Notes: generated from the sequence alone by a model not told the origin. A DNA stretch of 64,000 bases from Draconibacterium mangrovi_A (GCF_037646455.1 NZ_JBBIXN010000002.1:248001-312000); one strand, 5' to 3'. Positions 33,951-42,001 are shown, counted from the first letter of the stretch. Numbers and translations: made by a program.

Positions 33951-35196
33951 AATCAATCCGGCTAACGACTGGAATTATTTTTTTGGTTATTACGATAAAT
34001 CGCCCTGGAATAAGGATGAAACAAAAGTTTTGGCACATCGTTCCAAACTATTAACGAATTTCCCGGATTCAGGCGAAACGGTGGAAATGGGTTACATCAA
34101 ACTGGCCGATGGACAATTTGTTAAAATGGGTGAAACGCAATCGTGGAACTGGCAACAAGGCACCCAATTACAATGGCTTAACCAAAATGAAAATGGTGAA
34201 GAAATCATTTTCAATGATTTTAACGGAAACAAAGAGCGATCGAAAATAGTGAATCCGGCCAGCGGAAAAGAAAAGATTGTTGATAGCAGTATTTACACCA
34301 TTGCTGCCAACGGGAAAGTGGCACTCACCCTGAATTACGGCAGGCTCTACCAAAACCGCAAAGATTATGGCTATGCCTGCGCCATCGATTCATGGTCGGA
34401 TATTGATAAACCGGAGCAAGACGGTATTTACAGCGTTGATATTGAGAAGAACACAAAAAAACTAATTCTTTCGATAAAAGAAATTGCAGAATACAAGGAG
34501 AACAACCTGGGATTATACACCAAACACTGGGTGAATCACATGATGTTCAATCCTTCCGGGACAAGGTTTTGTTTCCTGCATCGCTTCCAAAGGCCTGATG
34601 GCATCATTTACAGCAGGTTCTTTACAGCGAATAGCAATGGTAAAAATTTGAGGTTAATCTTCGAAGGAATGATCAGTCATTATTCCTGGAAAAACGATTC
34701 TACTATACTGGCATGGGCAGGTAAACGAAAGTTACTGGGTCAGGGAGAATCCGGCAAAAAGGATCTTCTTCGACCTCTAAAAAAAATAATAAAACCAATC
34801 TACTATGCCCTTGGCAAACCTCGCTTTCTAATGCAAAAAATAATGGGCGACAGTTATTATTTAATTCAGGATGTTGAGTCGGAGAACAATGCTGAACGTA
34901 TTGCATTCGGGAAATTGATCAGCGACGGGCATTGTACCATTTCCTCTGACAAAAAGTGGATACTCACCGACGGATACACAGACAGAAATAACAAACTACC
35001 CCTTTATTTATACAACATGGAAACGGAAGCTTTATTTGAAATTGGCAGGTACAAAACACCAAAAGAACTGGATGGAGAGGTCAGGGTCGATCTGCATCCC
35101 CGTTTTAACAGTTCAGGGGATAAAGTCATTATCGATTCGGCCATGAACGGGAAAAGAGACATGTTTTTAGTGGATATCAAAAATATCGTGAATTAG
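33922..35196 (+). CDS. beta-propeller protein of unknown role in exopolysaccharide operon
   Basis: 424 residues, no signal peptide or TM. Repeating strand motifs (NYFFGYYDKSPWNKDETKVLAHR, GTQLQWLNQNENGEEIIFNDF, HWVNHMMFNPSGTRFCFLHRF, GHCTISSDKKWILTDGYTDR, EVRVDLHPRFNSSGDKVIIDSAMNGKRDMFLVDI) indicate a six- to seven-bladed propeller of the TolB/oligogalacturonate-lyase type. It starts 29 bp inside the acetyltransferase gene and runs 2 bp before the next glycosyltransferase, so it belongs to the pathway. Cytoplasmic location argues against a secreted lyase. Function unknown. Confidence 0.7.
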   Translation: MKKTHCPINRINPANDWNYFFGYYDKSPWNKDETKVLAHRSKLLTNFPDSGETVEMGYIKLADGQFVKMGETQSWNWQQGTQLQWLNQNENGEEIIFNDFNGNKERSKIVNPASGKEKIVDSSIYTIAANGKVALTLNYGRLYQNRKDYGYACAIDSWSDIDKPEQDGIYSVDIEKNTKKLILSIKEIAEYKENNLGLYTKHWVNHMMFNPSGTRFCFLHRFQRPDGIIYSRFFTANSNGKNLRLIFEGMISHYSWKNDSTILAWAGKRKLLGQGESGKKDLLRPLKKIIKPIYYALGKPRFLMQKIMGDSYYLIQDVESENNAERIAFGKLISDGHCTISSDKKWILTDGYTDRNNKLPLYLYNMETEALFEIGRYKTPKELDGEVRVDLHPRFNSSGDKVIIDSAMNGKRDMFLVDIKNIVN

Positions 35197-35198
35197 TT

Positions 35199-36032
35199 AT
35201 GAGCGTTTCCATTTTCATTCAAACATTAAACGAAGAAAATAACCTGCCCCGCTGTCTGGATAGCGTAAGCTGGTCGGATGATATTGTTGTACTGGATTCT
35301 TTCAGCAGCGATAATACCGAAAAAATTGCCAAAGAATATGGCTGCCGATTCTTTCAACGCAAATACGACGGAAGAGCAAATAATCAAAACTGGGCCGTTC
35401 AGAACATTGAATTCAAATACAAATGGGTTTGGTATGTCGATGCTGACGAAGTCACACCACCTGAATTGGCCAAAGAGATCCAGGAAATTTGTTCTAATCC
35501 GGAAACTGAAGAAATTGCTTTTTTTGCACGAAGGAAAAACTTCTTTATGGGAAAATGGCTGAAACGTTGTGGAGGAGAACAGGCATGGATCGCAAGGTTG
35601 TGGCAACCTAAAAAAATGAGTTGGGAAAGAGGTGCCAATCCTGTTGCTTTGATCGACGGAAAGGTTGGTTATTTGCAAGAAAGATTCGAACATTACTTTT
35701 TCAGCAAAGGATATTTTGACTGGATAGAAAGACACAATAAATACAGTACATACGAGGCTATAGAAACCATGTCGTCACTTGAAAGCGGAGATTTTAAATT
35801 CAAAGAGCTTTTTTCAGGCGACAGGATAATTCGGAGAAATGCCATGAAAAAATTGTCCTTTCGCTTACCGGGTCGACCTCTCTTTCGTTTCATTCATATG
35901 TACATCGTCAATCGCGGATTTCTCGATGGCAAACCAGGATTTATCTACTCAATTCTCATAAGTATTTACGAGTATTTTATCGTGCTTAAGGTTAAAGAGT
36001 TAAAATTACAACAGAAGGGAAAGTCGTTATAA
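35199..36032 (+). CDS. glycosyltransferase family 2 (WaaE/KdtX-like)
   Basis: 277 residues. SVSIFIQTLNEENNLPRCLDSVSWSDDIVVLDSFSSDNTEKIAKEYGCRFFQRKYDGRANNQNWAV and WYVDADEVTPPELAKEI are typical of the WaaE/LgtF-like GT2 group, with metal-binding DAD. It ends the gene run that begins at 24960. Its C-terminus is complete; the extra GT2-like fragment downstream (36064-36207) is a separate remnant. Confidence 0.86.
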   Translation: MSVSIFIQTLNEENNLPRCLDSVSWSDDIVVLDSFSSDNTEKIAKEYGCRFFQRKYDGRANNQNWAVQNIEFKYKWVWYVDADEVTPPELAKEIQEICSNPETEEIAFFARRKNFFMGKWLKRCGGEQAWIARLWQPKKMSWERGANPVALIDGKVGYLQERFEHYFFSKGYFDWIERHNKYSTYEAIETMSSLESGDFKFKELFSGDRIIRRNAMKKLSFRLPGRPLFRFIHMYIVNRGFLDGKPGFIYSILISIYEYFIVLKVKELKLQQKGKSL

Positions 36033-36063
36033 ATTAAAAAGTAATCATCCTTTGTAAGGAAAG

Positions 36064-36207
36064 GAAGGCTTCTACTAGCACTTCCTGCAGGGCTGGTGGT
36101 ACCGCACCCTGGTAGATGCCAAAATATGGGAAATAAAAAAAGCCTGCGGATGCAATGTGGAAAAGATCAGGGAATATGTGAAGAAGGAATATGGGATGGA
36201 AATTTGA
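36064..36207 (+). pseudogene. 3' remnant of a glycosyltransferase-like gene
   Basis: The frame reads GFY, a TAG stop, then HFLQGWWYRTLVDAKIWEIKK... ending KKEYGMEI and TGA. The segment looks like the C-terminus of GT2-type enzymes of Bacteroidota LPS or exopolysaccharide loci (recognition from memory, moderate). No start or N-terminal part is present, so it is a decayed end of a lost gene. Confidence 0.5.
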
Positions 36208-36857
36208 AAAAGAAGTTAGAAGTTAGAAGTCGGCAGACAGAAGTTAGAAGTCGGCAGACAGAAGTCGGAAGTGGGAAGATGGAAGATGGAAGTCAGAAGC
36301 AAGGGAGTTTAGAAACTTGTTCGTCCCCAAAAAATAAAAAAATCCTTATTTTCTCTCCTTTTAGGAGAGATGTCTGGCGTAAGGCCCCGATATCAATCGG
36401 GAGTGGGAGGAAAGACAGAGAGGTTAAAGAGCCTGTCCCGATCGCAGCATCGGGAGGGATTCAGGGGGATTGATTCTTCACGTCCCCCTTGGAGAAGAGC
36501 CTGTCCCGATCGCAGCATCGGGAGGGAACTAAAGGGGGATTGATTTTGGGAATATCTTATTCCAATCCTCCGGCACCTATCGGCGCCACCTCCTTTCAAA
36601 AGGAGGACATTCGTGCGCCATTAATCTTTTTCATACAAATTCATGAAAATCACAATAGTAACCGCAACAAACAATAAAACATTCCGATCTGTTTCCCAAC
36701 GAATCGAAAAGTCCTTATTTTCTCTCCTTCCAGGAGAGATGTCCGGCATAAGGAACGTGCGAGGACGGACAGAGAGGTTCAGGGGGAAACCTGCCTCGCC
36801 GGCAGGCAGGTGTCAGCGTAAGGCAAGTGGGAGGCCGACAAAGGGGGTATTACAACT
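36208..36857. other. intergenic region, 650 bp, nested palindromes
   Basis: A GAAGTCG/GAAGTTA heptamer array (about 36215-36300) is followed by several GTCCCCCTTGGAGAAG...AAAGGGGGATTGA elements (family C), some interrupted by CCTGTCCCGATCGCAGCATCGGGAGG. Then come a CTCCGGCACC/GGCGCCACC block and TCTCTCCTTCCAGGAGAGATGTC elements, one carrying a CCTGCCTCGCCGGCAGGCAGG insert. No gene. Confidence 0.65.
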
Positions 36858-37685
36858 ATGAAAATCTCAATCATCACCGCAACCTACAACAGCGAACGCA
36901 ACCTAACCGACTGCCTCCAATCTGTCGCTAACCAGGACTACCCCAACATCGAGCACATCGTTATCGATGGCGCATCGAAGGACCGTACCCTGGAAATTGT
37001 AAAAAGTTTTTCCTCGGTCAGCCGTTACATCTCCGAACCCGACCGCGGCATTTACGACGCCCTGAACAAAGGCATCCAACTGGCCACCGGCGATGTGATC
37101 GGCTTTGTCCATTCCGATGATATGCTGGCCAGCCCACATATAATATCAGCCATAGCAAACGAATTCCTTTCTCCCCCCCCGGGGGGAGATCCCGAGTACT
37201 CGGGAGAGGGGGTCTCAAACTATGAAGCAAATAATTCTCTAAAAAAACAGTCAGCAAAAAAAATCCACGGTGTTTACGGCAACCTGGTATTTGTCGATCC
37301 CGATGATACGAATAAGGTAGTTCGCACCTGGATCAGCACACCCTTCGACCGTAAGGAAGTCAGCAGGGGCTGGGCACCACCCCACCCCACGCTCTACCTG
37401 CGCCGCGAGGTGTATGAGCAACACGGGCTGTTCGACATCAGCTTTCGCATTGCCGGCGATTACGACCAGATGCTGCGGATCATGCGCAAGGAAAGCATAC
37501 ATCTGGCTTACCTGCCCGAAACCATTGTCCGCATGCGCAAAGGAGGTGCCAGTACCGGCAACTTTGGCGAGTTGCTGTGTAAAAAGGGTGAAGACCTGCG
37601 GGTCCTGCGCAATAACGGCTTTCGCTTCCCCTTTGGCGTATTGCTGATGAAAAACCTGAGAAAGATCCCGCAGTTGCTGAAGTAG
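36858..37685 (+). CDS. glycosyltransferase family 2 with in-frame palindromic insert
   Basis: 275 residues. SIITATYNSERNLTDCLQSVANQDYPNIEHIVIDGASKDRTLEIV and DVIGFVHSDDMLASPHII are canonical GT2 (DD metal site). Residues ~105-119 (SPPPGGDPEYSGEGV) are encoded by a palindromic repeat also found in non-coding DNA at 39254-39305, followed by a low-complexity stretch up to KKIHGVYGNLVF where the family pattern resumes. The gene is more GC-rich than the 25-36 kb operon and is separated from it by repeats. Substrate unknown; the insert lies next to the acceptor region and might affect activity. Confidence 0.85.
   Translation: MKISIITATYNSERNLTDCLQSVANQDYPNIEHIVIDGASKDRTLEIVKSFSSVSRYISEPDRGIYDALNKGIQLATGDVIGFVHSDDMLASPHIISAIANEFLSPPPGGDPEYSGEGVSNYEANNSLKKQSAKKIHGVYGNLVFVDPDDTNKVVRTWISTPFDRKEVSRGWAPPHPTLYLRREVYEQHGLFDISFRIAGDYDQMLRIMRKESIHLAYLPETIVRMRKGGASTGNFGELLCKKGEDLRVLRNNGFRFPFGVLLMKNLRKIPQLLK
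37166..37216. repeat. palindromic element inserted in frame in a GT2 gene
   Basis: CTCCCCCCCCGGGGGGAG joined to ATCCCGAGTACTCGGGAGAG. The same two-hairpin unit with a TTGG centre lies outside genes at 39254-39305. Length and sequence leave the reading frame open. Confidence 0.85.
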
Positions 37686-38210
37686 AATTGATAATCTAAT
37701 CCTCCGTCACCTATCGGCGACACCTCCTTTAGCAAAAGGAGGACTTTCGTGCTCCTGGCAATAAAAGACAATAAAGGGGGATTGCCTCTTTCCTCGTCCC
37801 CCTTGGAGAAGGGGGAATCAAAGGGGGATTGACCGTTCTTCGTCCCCCTTGGAGAAGAGCCTGTCCCGATCGCAGCATCGGGAGGGATTCAGGGGGATTG
37901 ATTTTTCCTCGTCCCCCTTAGAAAAGGGGGAACTAAAGGGGGATTGATTTTGGGAATATCTTATTCTAATCCTCCGGCACCTATCGGCGCCACCTCCTTT
38001 CAAAAGGAGGACATTCGTGCTACTGTTAAAAAACTCACTGACAAGACGAAAAAAACTTCCCTACTTAATTTTTTTAAGTCCGCAAGAAAATAAAAAATGT
38101 CCGTATAAGATTTAAAACATGTCCGCAAGTTTTTTGAGAAGATAAAATCCTGGAAAATAATGAGGAAAAAATATGGAATAACGGGAGGATAAGCTTAACT
38201 TCGATGACGT
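37686..38210. other. intergenic region with tandem family C palindromes
   Basis: Three GTCCCCCTTGGAGAAGGGGG-type elements in a row (about 37793-37832, 37836-37902 and 37909-37948), the middle one interrupted by CCTGTCCCGATCGCAGCATCGGGAGG. They are flanked by CTCCGGCACCTATCGGCGCCACC blocks. The last 150 bases are AT-rich. No gene seen. Confidence 0.65.
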
Positions 38211-38254
38211 AAAAAAACAAAGGCCCGTTGGTGCGGGAACACCATTACGAGCCT
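38211..38254 (-). terminator. rho-independent terminator of the HU-like gene
   Basis: On the minus strand AGGCTCGT pairs with ACGGGCCT (one G-T pair), with a GGTG/CACC hairpin between them, followed by TTTGTTTTTTT. It lies 27 bases after the stop of the HU-like gene. Confidence 0.75.
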
Positions 38255-38280
38255 CTGGATTCATCACATGAGCTTGAGAA

Positions 38281-38658
38281 TTAACCGGCGAAAGAATAGT
38301 CAATCATCCGCAGTTTTTTCTTAAGCTCTTTTGTTGGCCGGTAGCGGATATTCACTCCGCGTACCTGCGAAACCGAAACTTCCTCTTCGGTTTCTACACC
38401 ATCGCTGCTAACATTGGCATAAAAACTTCCGAGTTGTCCGAGAGCAACAATGTTGCCTTCCAGTAACTGGTCGGGGACCAGATCCATTAAGGCAACCAGC
38501 ACACCGTGCACATCGGAACGGCGTAGCGAGCACCGATCGGCCACCATGGTAGCCAGATCATCAAGTTCAACACGTTCGTCATGAACCGCCGATGCATATA
38601 GCTTTGGCGCTTCATTTCTGTCCTGAGGGTTTAACCTCGAAATAGTCTTTAAATTCAT
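38281..38658 (-). CDS. HU-HIG-like DNA-binding protein
   Basis: 125 residues. The sequence NLKTISRLNPQDRNEAPKLYASAVHDERVELDDLATMVADRCSLRRSDVHGVLVALMDLVPDQLLEGNIVALGQLGSFYANVSSDGVETEEEV is the HU-HIG type of the HU/IHF fold, found in Bacteroidota and often next to capsule or exopolysaccharide loci. It lacks the long basic beta-arm tip of classical HU. It lies convergently to the polysaccharide genes with its own terminator. Architectural or regulatory DNA binding is likely. Confidence 0.82.
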   Translation of the reverse strand: MNLKTISRLNPQDRNEAPKLYASAVHDERVELDDLATMVADRCSLRRSDVHGVLVALMDLVPDQLLEGNIVALGQLGSFYANVSSDGVETEEEVSVSQVRGVNIRYRPTKELKKKLRMIDYSFAG

Positions 38659-39155
38659 ACTATTAGAATTTAAATTTATACTAAACCGACTACCAACCTT
38701 TAAAGGTATCGGACGGATTTCTCCAACAAAAGTCAGGTCCGGTTTAAATTATTACACTATGGGTTATTGTTTTGAGATGGGTTCTAATACAAATATAGCA
38801 CGATGATGGGCAAAGCGCAATATTTAGCTATAAAATGTATTCGAAAGTTATAAACATCTGATTGTCATATAAAAACCATTAGCTGTGAGCTTTTTTATTT
38901 TCGGCAGATATTTTAAATCAGATCCGTGTAAGAACAGGAAAAGGACTGGCCTCCTGTTTTCAACAAGTGCCTTATTTGATAAAATATTATAATAAATAGA
39001 ACAAAAATTATTAACATCCGCTGCCTCTTGTTTATAAATTGAGGCCGGTTGAACCCGCATATGTATTGAATGTTTGTTCATAAAACAAGCTTCAATCAAC
39101 ACCTGATCATTTCGGCACAAAAATGGCCAGTATTTCAAATTGACTTAAATGTTGT

Positions 39156-39226
39156 GCCGATTTACTCGCGTGGCTCGTTTACCCCGGGTTTCACCCGGGG
39201 CTATTAAGCTATCGCCCCTTCAGGGC
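39156..39226. repeat. family D repeat (CCCCGGG...CCCGGGG), copy 1
   Basis: GCCGATTTACTCGC, then ACCCCGGGTTTCACCCGGGGCT hairpin (stem CCCCGGG, loop TTTCA), CTATTAAGCT, then a GCCCCTTCAGGGC hairpin. Confidence 0.8.
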
Positions 39227-39798
39227 CAACCGAAAATGAGGATTTGGAAAAAGAATTCTTTTCTCCACCCTTGGGGGGAGATCCCGAGTACTCGGGAGAG
39301 GGGGTTTCCGAATAAACCACCGGCAGCCGCATAGACAACCTTGAAGCGTTTCACAAACCTTCAAGGTTTAAAAGCCAAAACAAAGAACCTTAACCTAACA
39401 AGCAACCTTAGTAGCTAAAAGATTATAAGATAGAGAGGAGACCTGCCTACCGTAGATAGGTGTCAGGGTAAGGCACGTGGGTGGCCGACAGAGGGGGATT
39501 TTTCTAAACCAATTCTAGGACACAGGTATTTGAACAGTTACCTGCCGTAGGCAGGAAATATCGGTAAAATACAAAATACATGCCCAGCCAAAGTCCCGTA
39601 GGGATGAGATGAAGATATTGAGAATTTAGGATGTTCTCCGTTGCCCCTTCTTTATAAATAGTGGCCGGTTGAATCCACATTTGTATGGCAACGATACCCA
39701 AAATCTAATATATCAACTTTTATTTTGGTAAAGCGTTTTAATGAACCCCCGTTTTTTCGGCACAAGAAGGGCCGGCATTTCAAACTGCATACACGATT

Positions 39799-39870
39799 GC
39801 GCCGATTTACTCGCATTGCTCGTTACCCCGGGTTTCACCCGGGGCTATTAAGCTTTAGCCCTTTCAGGAC
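39799..39870. repeat. family D repeat, copy 2
   Basis: Same order of parts as copy 1. The second hairpin is degraded (AGCCCTTTCAGGAC). Confidence 0.8.
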
Positions 39871-39884
39871 TGGTAAACCGTTAA

Positions 39885-39990
39885 TCCGGCGGCGCATTAC
39901 AAATACAATGTTACAAGATAATTCATGCGCCGCCTGGTCTTATTATTAAGATTGTCATCCCGAATCCCATGAAATGGGTGAGGGATCTCA
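39885..39990. repeat. family A element, right part (copy 9)
   Basis: GGCGGCGCA...GCGCCGCC centre and TTGTCATCCCGA...GAGGGATCT right arm; no left arm seen. The right arm carries CCCATGAAATGGG, its own small palindrome. Confidence 0.6.
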
Positions 39991-40228
39991 AACAAAATTC
40001 TACTGACGTTCCATTAAACAACCTTGAAGTGTTTCACAAACCTTCAAGGTTTTAAGTTCGTTGTTCAAAATACTACCTTCAAACCAAAAAATTATAAATT
40101 CGCATCCAGTATCAAGTATCGAGAATCAAGTTCAATGACACTCAACTTTTAAAAGTGAAACGCATTAAAAGTTGTTAGTGGAATTCCAGCCTGCCGGCTG
40201 GCAGGAATCCCGATGCGAAGCAATCAGG

Positions 40229-40340
40229 GTATCGAGTATTAAGAATCGAGAATCGAGAATCGAGAATCGAGTATCGAGAATCGAGTATCAAGTATCGAGT
40301 ATCAAGTATCAAGTATCAAGTATCGAGTATCAAGAATCTA
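40229..40340. repeat. heptamer tandem array, 16 units
   Basis: Sixteen consecutive 7-bp units alternating between GAATCGA, GTATCGA and GTATCAA with strict period 7. It ends 21 bases before the first gene of the lasso operon, so it occupies the promoter region. Confidence 0.9.
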
Positions 40341-40361
40341 ATATCGAGCAACCAGTAACCA

Positions 40362-41207
40362 ATGACCAGTGACTATAAACTCCGCTTCCCGCTAAAAGAT
40401 GTCGAAATCAGAATTACAGATACACCGACAAAAATTGCTGATCCACTGTTCTGCAAAGATCAACAGTGTTCTGCTCCCGACGAGTTCAGCATGTATATGG
40501 AAGGTGCGGGATGGCTGTATACCCAAGGAGGTAATCGGCTGGAATTTGCTCCGGATACAGATGCACAAGACGAAATCATCGAGATCCTGGTGGGCAACTG
40601 GGGATTGGTAAGTCTGTTGCACCAGCGTAAATGGTTGAACTTTCATGCCAGTGCATTTGCCCTGAACGAAAAAGGCATTATGGTCTGTGGCGACTCCGGG
40701 GCAGGTAAATCTTCGCTTACTGCCGGCTTCTGTGCTCAGGGAGCCACTTTCATGAACGACGATGTTACTGTTATTGAATTCAATGATTCAAAGCCGATGA
40801 TTCGCCACCTTAGCACAAAAATGGCATTAACGGAAAACACCCTGTCGCAACTCCCTAACAACAAGCAAAAATGGTCGGGGGTAAATCCTTTTAACCAAAA
40901 AAAGTGGTTCGAACAGGAGGCACCCTCAGAAACTTATGCCCCACTCGACCATGTGCTGTGGATTGTAAAAGGTAAAACCAAGCAACTCAAACTTACAGAA
41001 CTTGAACCGATGCAGCGCTTTATCCTGTTACGCGGAGAGATCTGTGGCTGGGAAATGCTGGCCGGGATGAAAGAAACCGAAGCTTACTACCTCCATAAGC
41101 TACTGGAAATCAGCCAAAATGTTCAGATCACCCGTGTCGATCGACCGGAAGAATTTCCCCTGAATGATTTGATCGCAGTACTTTACAAACATATGTCAGT
41201 TTTTTAA
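40362..41207 (+). CDS. lasso-peptide-associated HPr-kinase-like protein (K)
   Basis: 281 residues. Walker A GDSGAGKSS is at 110-118 and NDD at 132-134, a layout like the C-terminal half of HPr kinase/phosphorylase (FHASAFA ahead of the P-loop, FMNDDVTVIE after). No HPr-binding N-domain is present. Homologs in paeninodin-type lasso clusters phosphorylate the C-terminal Ser of the precursor (established for that family). It is the first gene of the K-B2-A-C-B1-N-D set; its stop shares one base with the B2 start. Substrate here is presumably the 41735 precursor. Confidence 0.85.
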   Translation: MTSDYKLRFPLKDVEIRITDTPTKIADPLFCKDQQCSAPDEFSMYMEGAGWLYTQGGNRLEFAPDTDAQDEIIEILVGNWGLVSLLHQRKWLNFHASAFALNEKGIMVCGDSGAGKSSLTAGFCAQGATFMNDDVTVIEFNDSKPMIRHLSTKMALTENTLSQLPNNKQKWSGVNPFNQKKWFEQEAPSETYAPLDHVLWIVKGKTKQLKLTELEPMQRFILLRGEICGWEMLAGMKETEAYYLHKLLEISQNVQITRVDRPEEFPLNDLIAVLYKHMSVF

Positions 41208-41632
41208 TGTTTACTTTACACATGAAACAGATCAAAAAATGGCAATCGCTACCAAAATGGGACAAAAAACTGCTGCTAGAAGCACTGGTCATGATGTACC
41301 TCGCCAAGGTGGTTCTGTTGATGCTGCCCTTTAAATGGATCATGCGGATAAGCACCAGGCACTGTTCAGATACAACACCGGACATAGAGCTACTGATCAG
41401 CATAAAATCGGCAATAGCAAGGGCTAACCGCTTTTCGTTCTGGAAAAATGTATGCCTGGTACAAAGCCTTACAGCCCGCTGGATGTTGAACCGCAGAAAT
41501 ATCCCTTCCCGGCTGTCGCTGGGCATAAAACACAACAAAAACGGCAAACCGGAGGCCCATGCGTGGCTAAAAGTGTCCCAATTTGAAATTATTGATAAAA
41601 ATTGGGACTATCTGGAATTAAAAAACTTTTAA
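41207..41632 (+). CDS. lasso peptide leader peptidase B2 (transglutaminase-like)
   Basis: 141 residues, the usual B2 length. The Cys-His-Asp triad is visible: C83 in NVCLVQSLTARWMLNRRNIPSRLSLGI, H118 in PEAHAWL and D130. B2 cuts the leader from the precursor, guided by B1. ATG 41207 overlaps the kinase stop; an ATG 15 bases later is also possible. The precursor gene follows after 102 bp. Confidence 0.92.
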   Translation: MFTLHMKQIKKWQSLPKWDKKLLLEALVMMYLAKVVLLMLPFKWIMRISTRHCSDTTPDIELLISIKSAIARANRFSFWKNVCLVQSLTARWMLNRRNIPSRLSLGIKHNKNGKPEAHAWLKVSQFEIIDKNWDYLELKNF

Positions 41633-41648
41633 TGAAAAAATATAATAC

Positions 41649-41656
41649 TAACTTTG
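41649..41656 (+). promoter_or_regulatory. candidate -7 box ahead of the lasso precursor gene
   Basis: TAACTTTG matches TAnnTTTG and lies 78 bases before the precursor ATG. No clear TTTG at -33. A separate promoter for the precursor is plausible, since RiPP precursors need more transcript than their enzymes. Confidence 0.35.
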
Positions 41657-41734
41657 ATGCCTGACGCCTGAATATAAAAAACAAACCCAAGTTTTAATTG
41701 TTAGTTCACTAAAAAAAACTTGAAATTATTGGTT

Positions 41735-41872
41735 ATGAAAAACTTGGAAATCAAAAAGAGAACCTGGCAAAAACCTGAAGTCCAAACACTGAGTATAAAG
41801 AAGGATACGTTTGGTACATCCGCAACCAATACCACTGAGTCTCATCCTCAGCGACCGGGTAGTAAACCTTAA
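41735..41872 (+). CDS. lasso peptide precursor (A)
   Basis: 45 residues, ATG 41735 to TAA 41870. Leader (residues 1-26): MKNLEIKKRTWQKPEVQTLS, then IKKDTF. It has the W-x-x-P-x-V form of the YxxP motif bound by B1/RRE, and Thr at position -2, the rule for lasso cleavage. Core (27-45): GTSATNTTESHPQRPGSKP. Gly1 and Glu9 are correctly spaced for a nine-residue macrolactam ring, leaving a ten-residue tail. It sits between B2 and the cyclase gene. My own calculation gives a cyclised monoisotopic mass of about 1933.92 Da. Processing is inferred. Confidence 0.85.
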   Translation: MKNLEIKKRTWQKPEVQTLSIKKDTFGTSATNTTESHPQRPGSKP

Positions 41873-41884
41873 AGAATAGTATTA

Positions 41885-41916
41885 ATATTTTGGAACAGAA
41901 CATAATGCCAAAATAT
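41885..41916 (+). other. hairpin between precursor and cyclase genes
   Basis: ATATTTTGG pairs perfectly with CCAAAATAT across a 14-base loop, 13 bases after the precursor stop. There is no T-run behind it, so it may be a partial terminator or an mRNA-stabilising stem that keeps precursor levels above those of the enzymes. Confidence 0.55.
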
Positions 41917-42001
41917 GCATGTTTGTTCCTTTCTTAACATTACAAGCAACTAAAGTTGAGGATTTATTTAATATAGTTTCCGCATTTTTAAACTTACGTG
42001 T

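Larger units (their letters stand above)
38659..40361. other. intergenic region, 1.7 kb, repeats, upstream of lasso cluster
   Basis: Left 220 bp: promoter region of the HU-like gene (a TATATTTG box on the minus strand near 38790-38800). Then come two copies of family D, a palindrome block (39254-39305), half a family A element (39885-39990, GGCGGCGC/GCGCCGCC), an AACTTTTAAAAGTG element shared with 19.1 and 22.6 kb, and finally a heptamer array abutting the lasso operon. Short frames across family D are repeat-encoded and not called. Confidence 0.6.

Noticed and set aside
38848..39138. 96-codon minus-strand frame near the family D repeat
   Set aside because: A similar peptide (QPASIYK/QPATIYK) appears at 39504-39701 only because both cover the same dispersed repeat; no start context or family features.
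40362..41207. True HPr kinase/phosphorylase of carbon regulation
   Set aside because: No N-terminal HPrK domain, and the gene overlaps the B2 peptidase gene of a lasso cluster.
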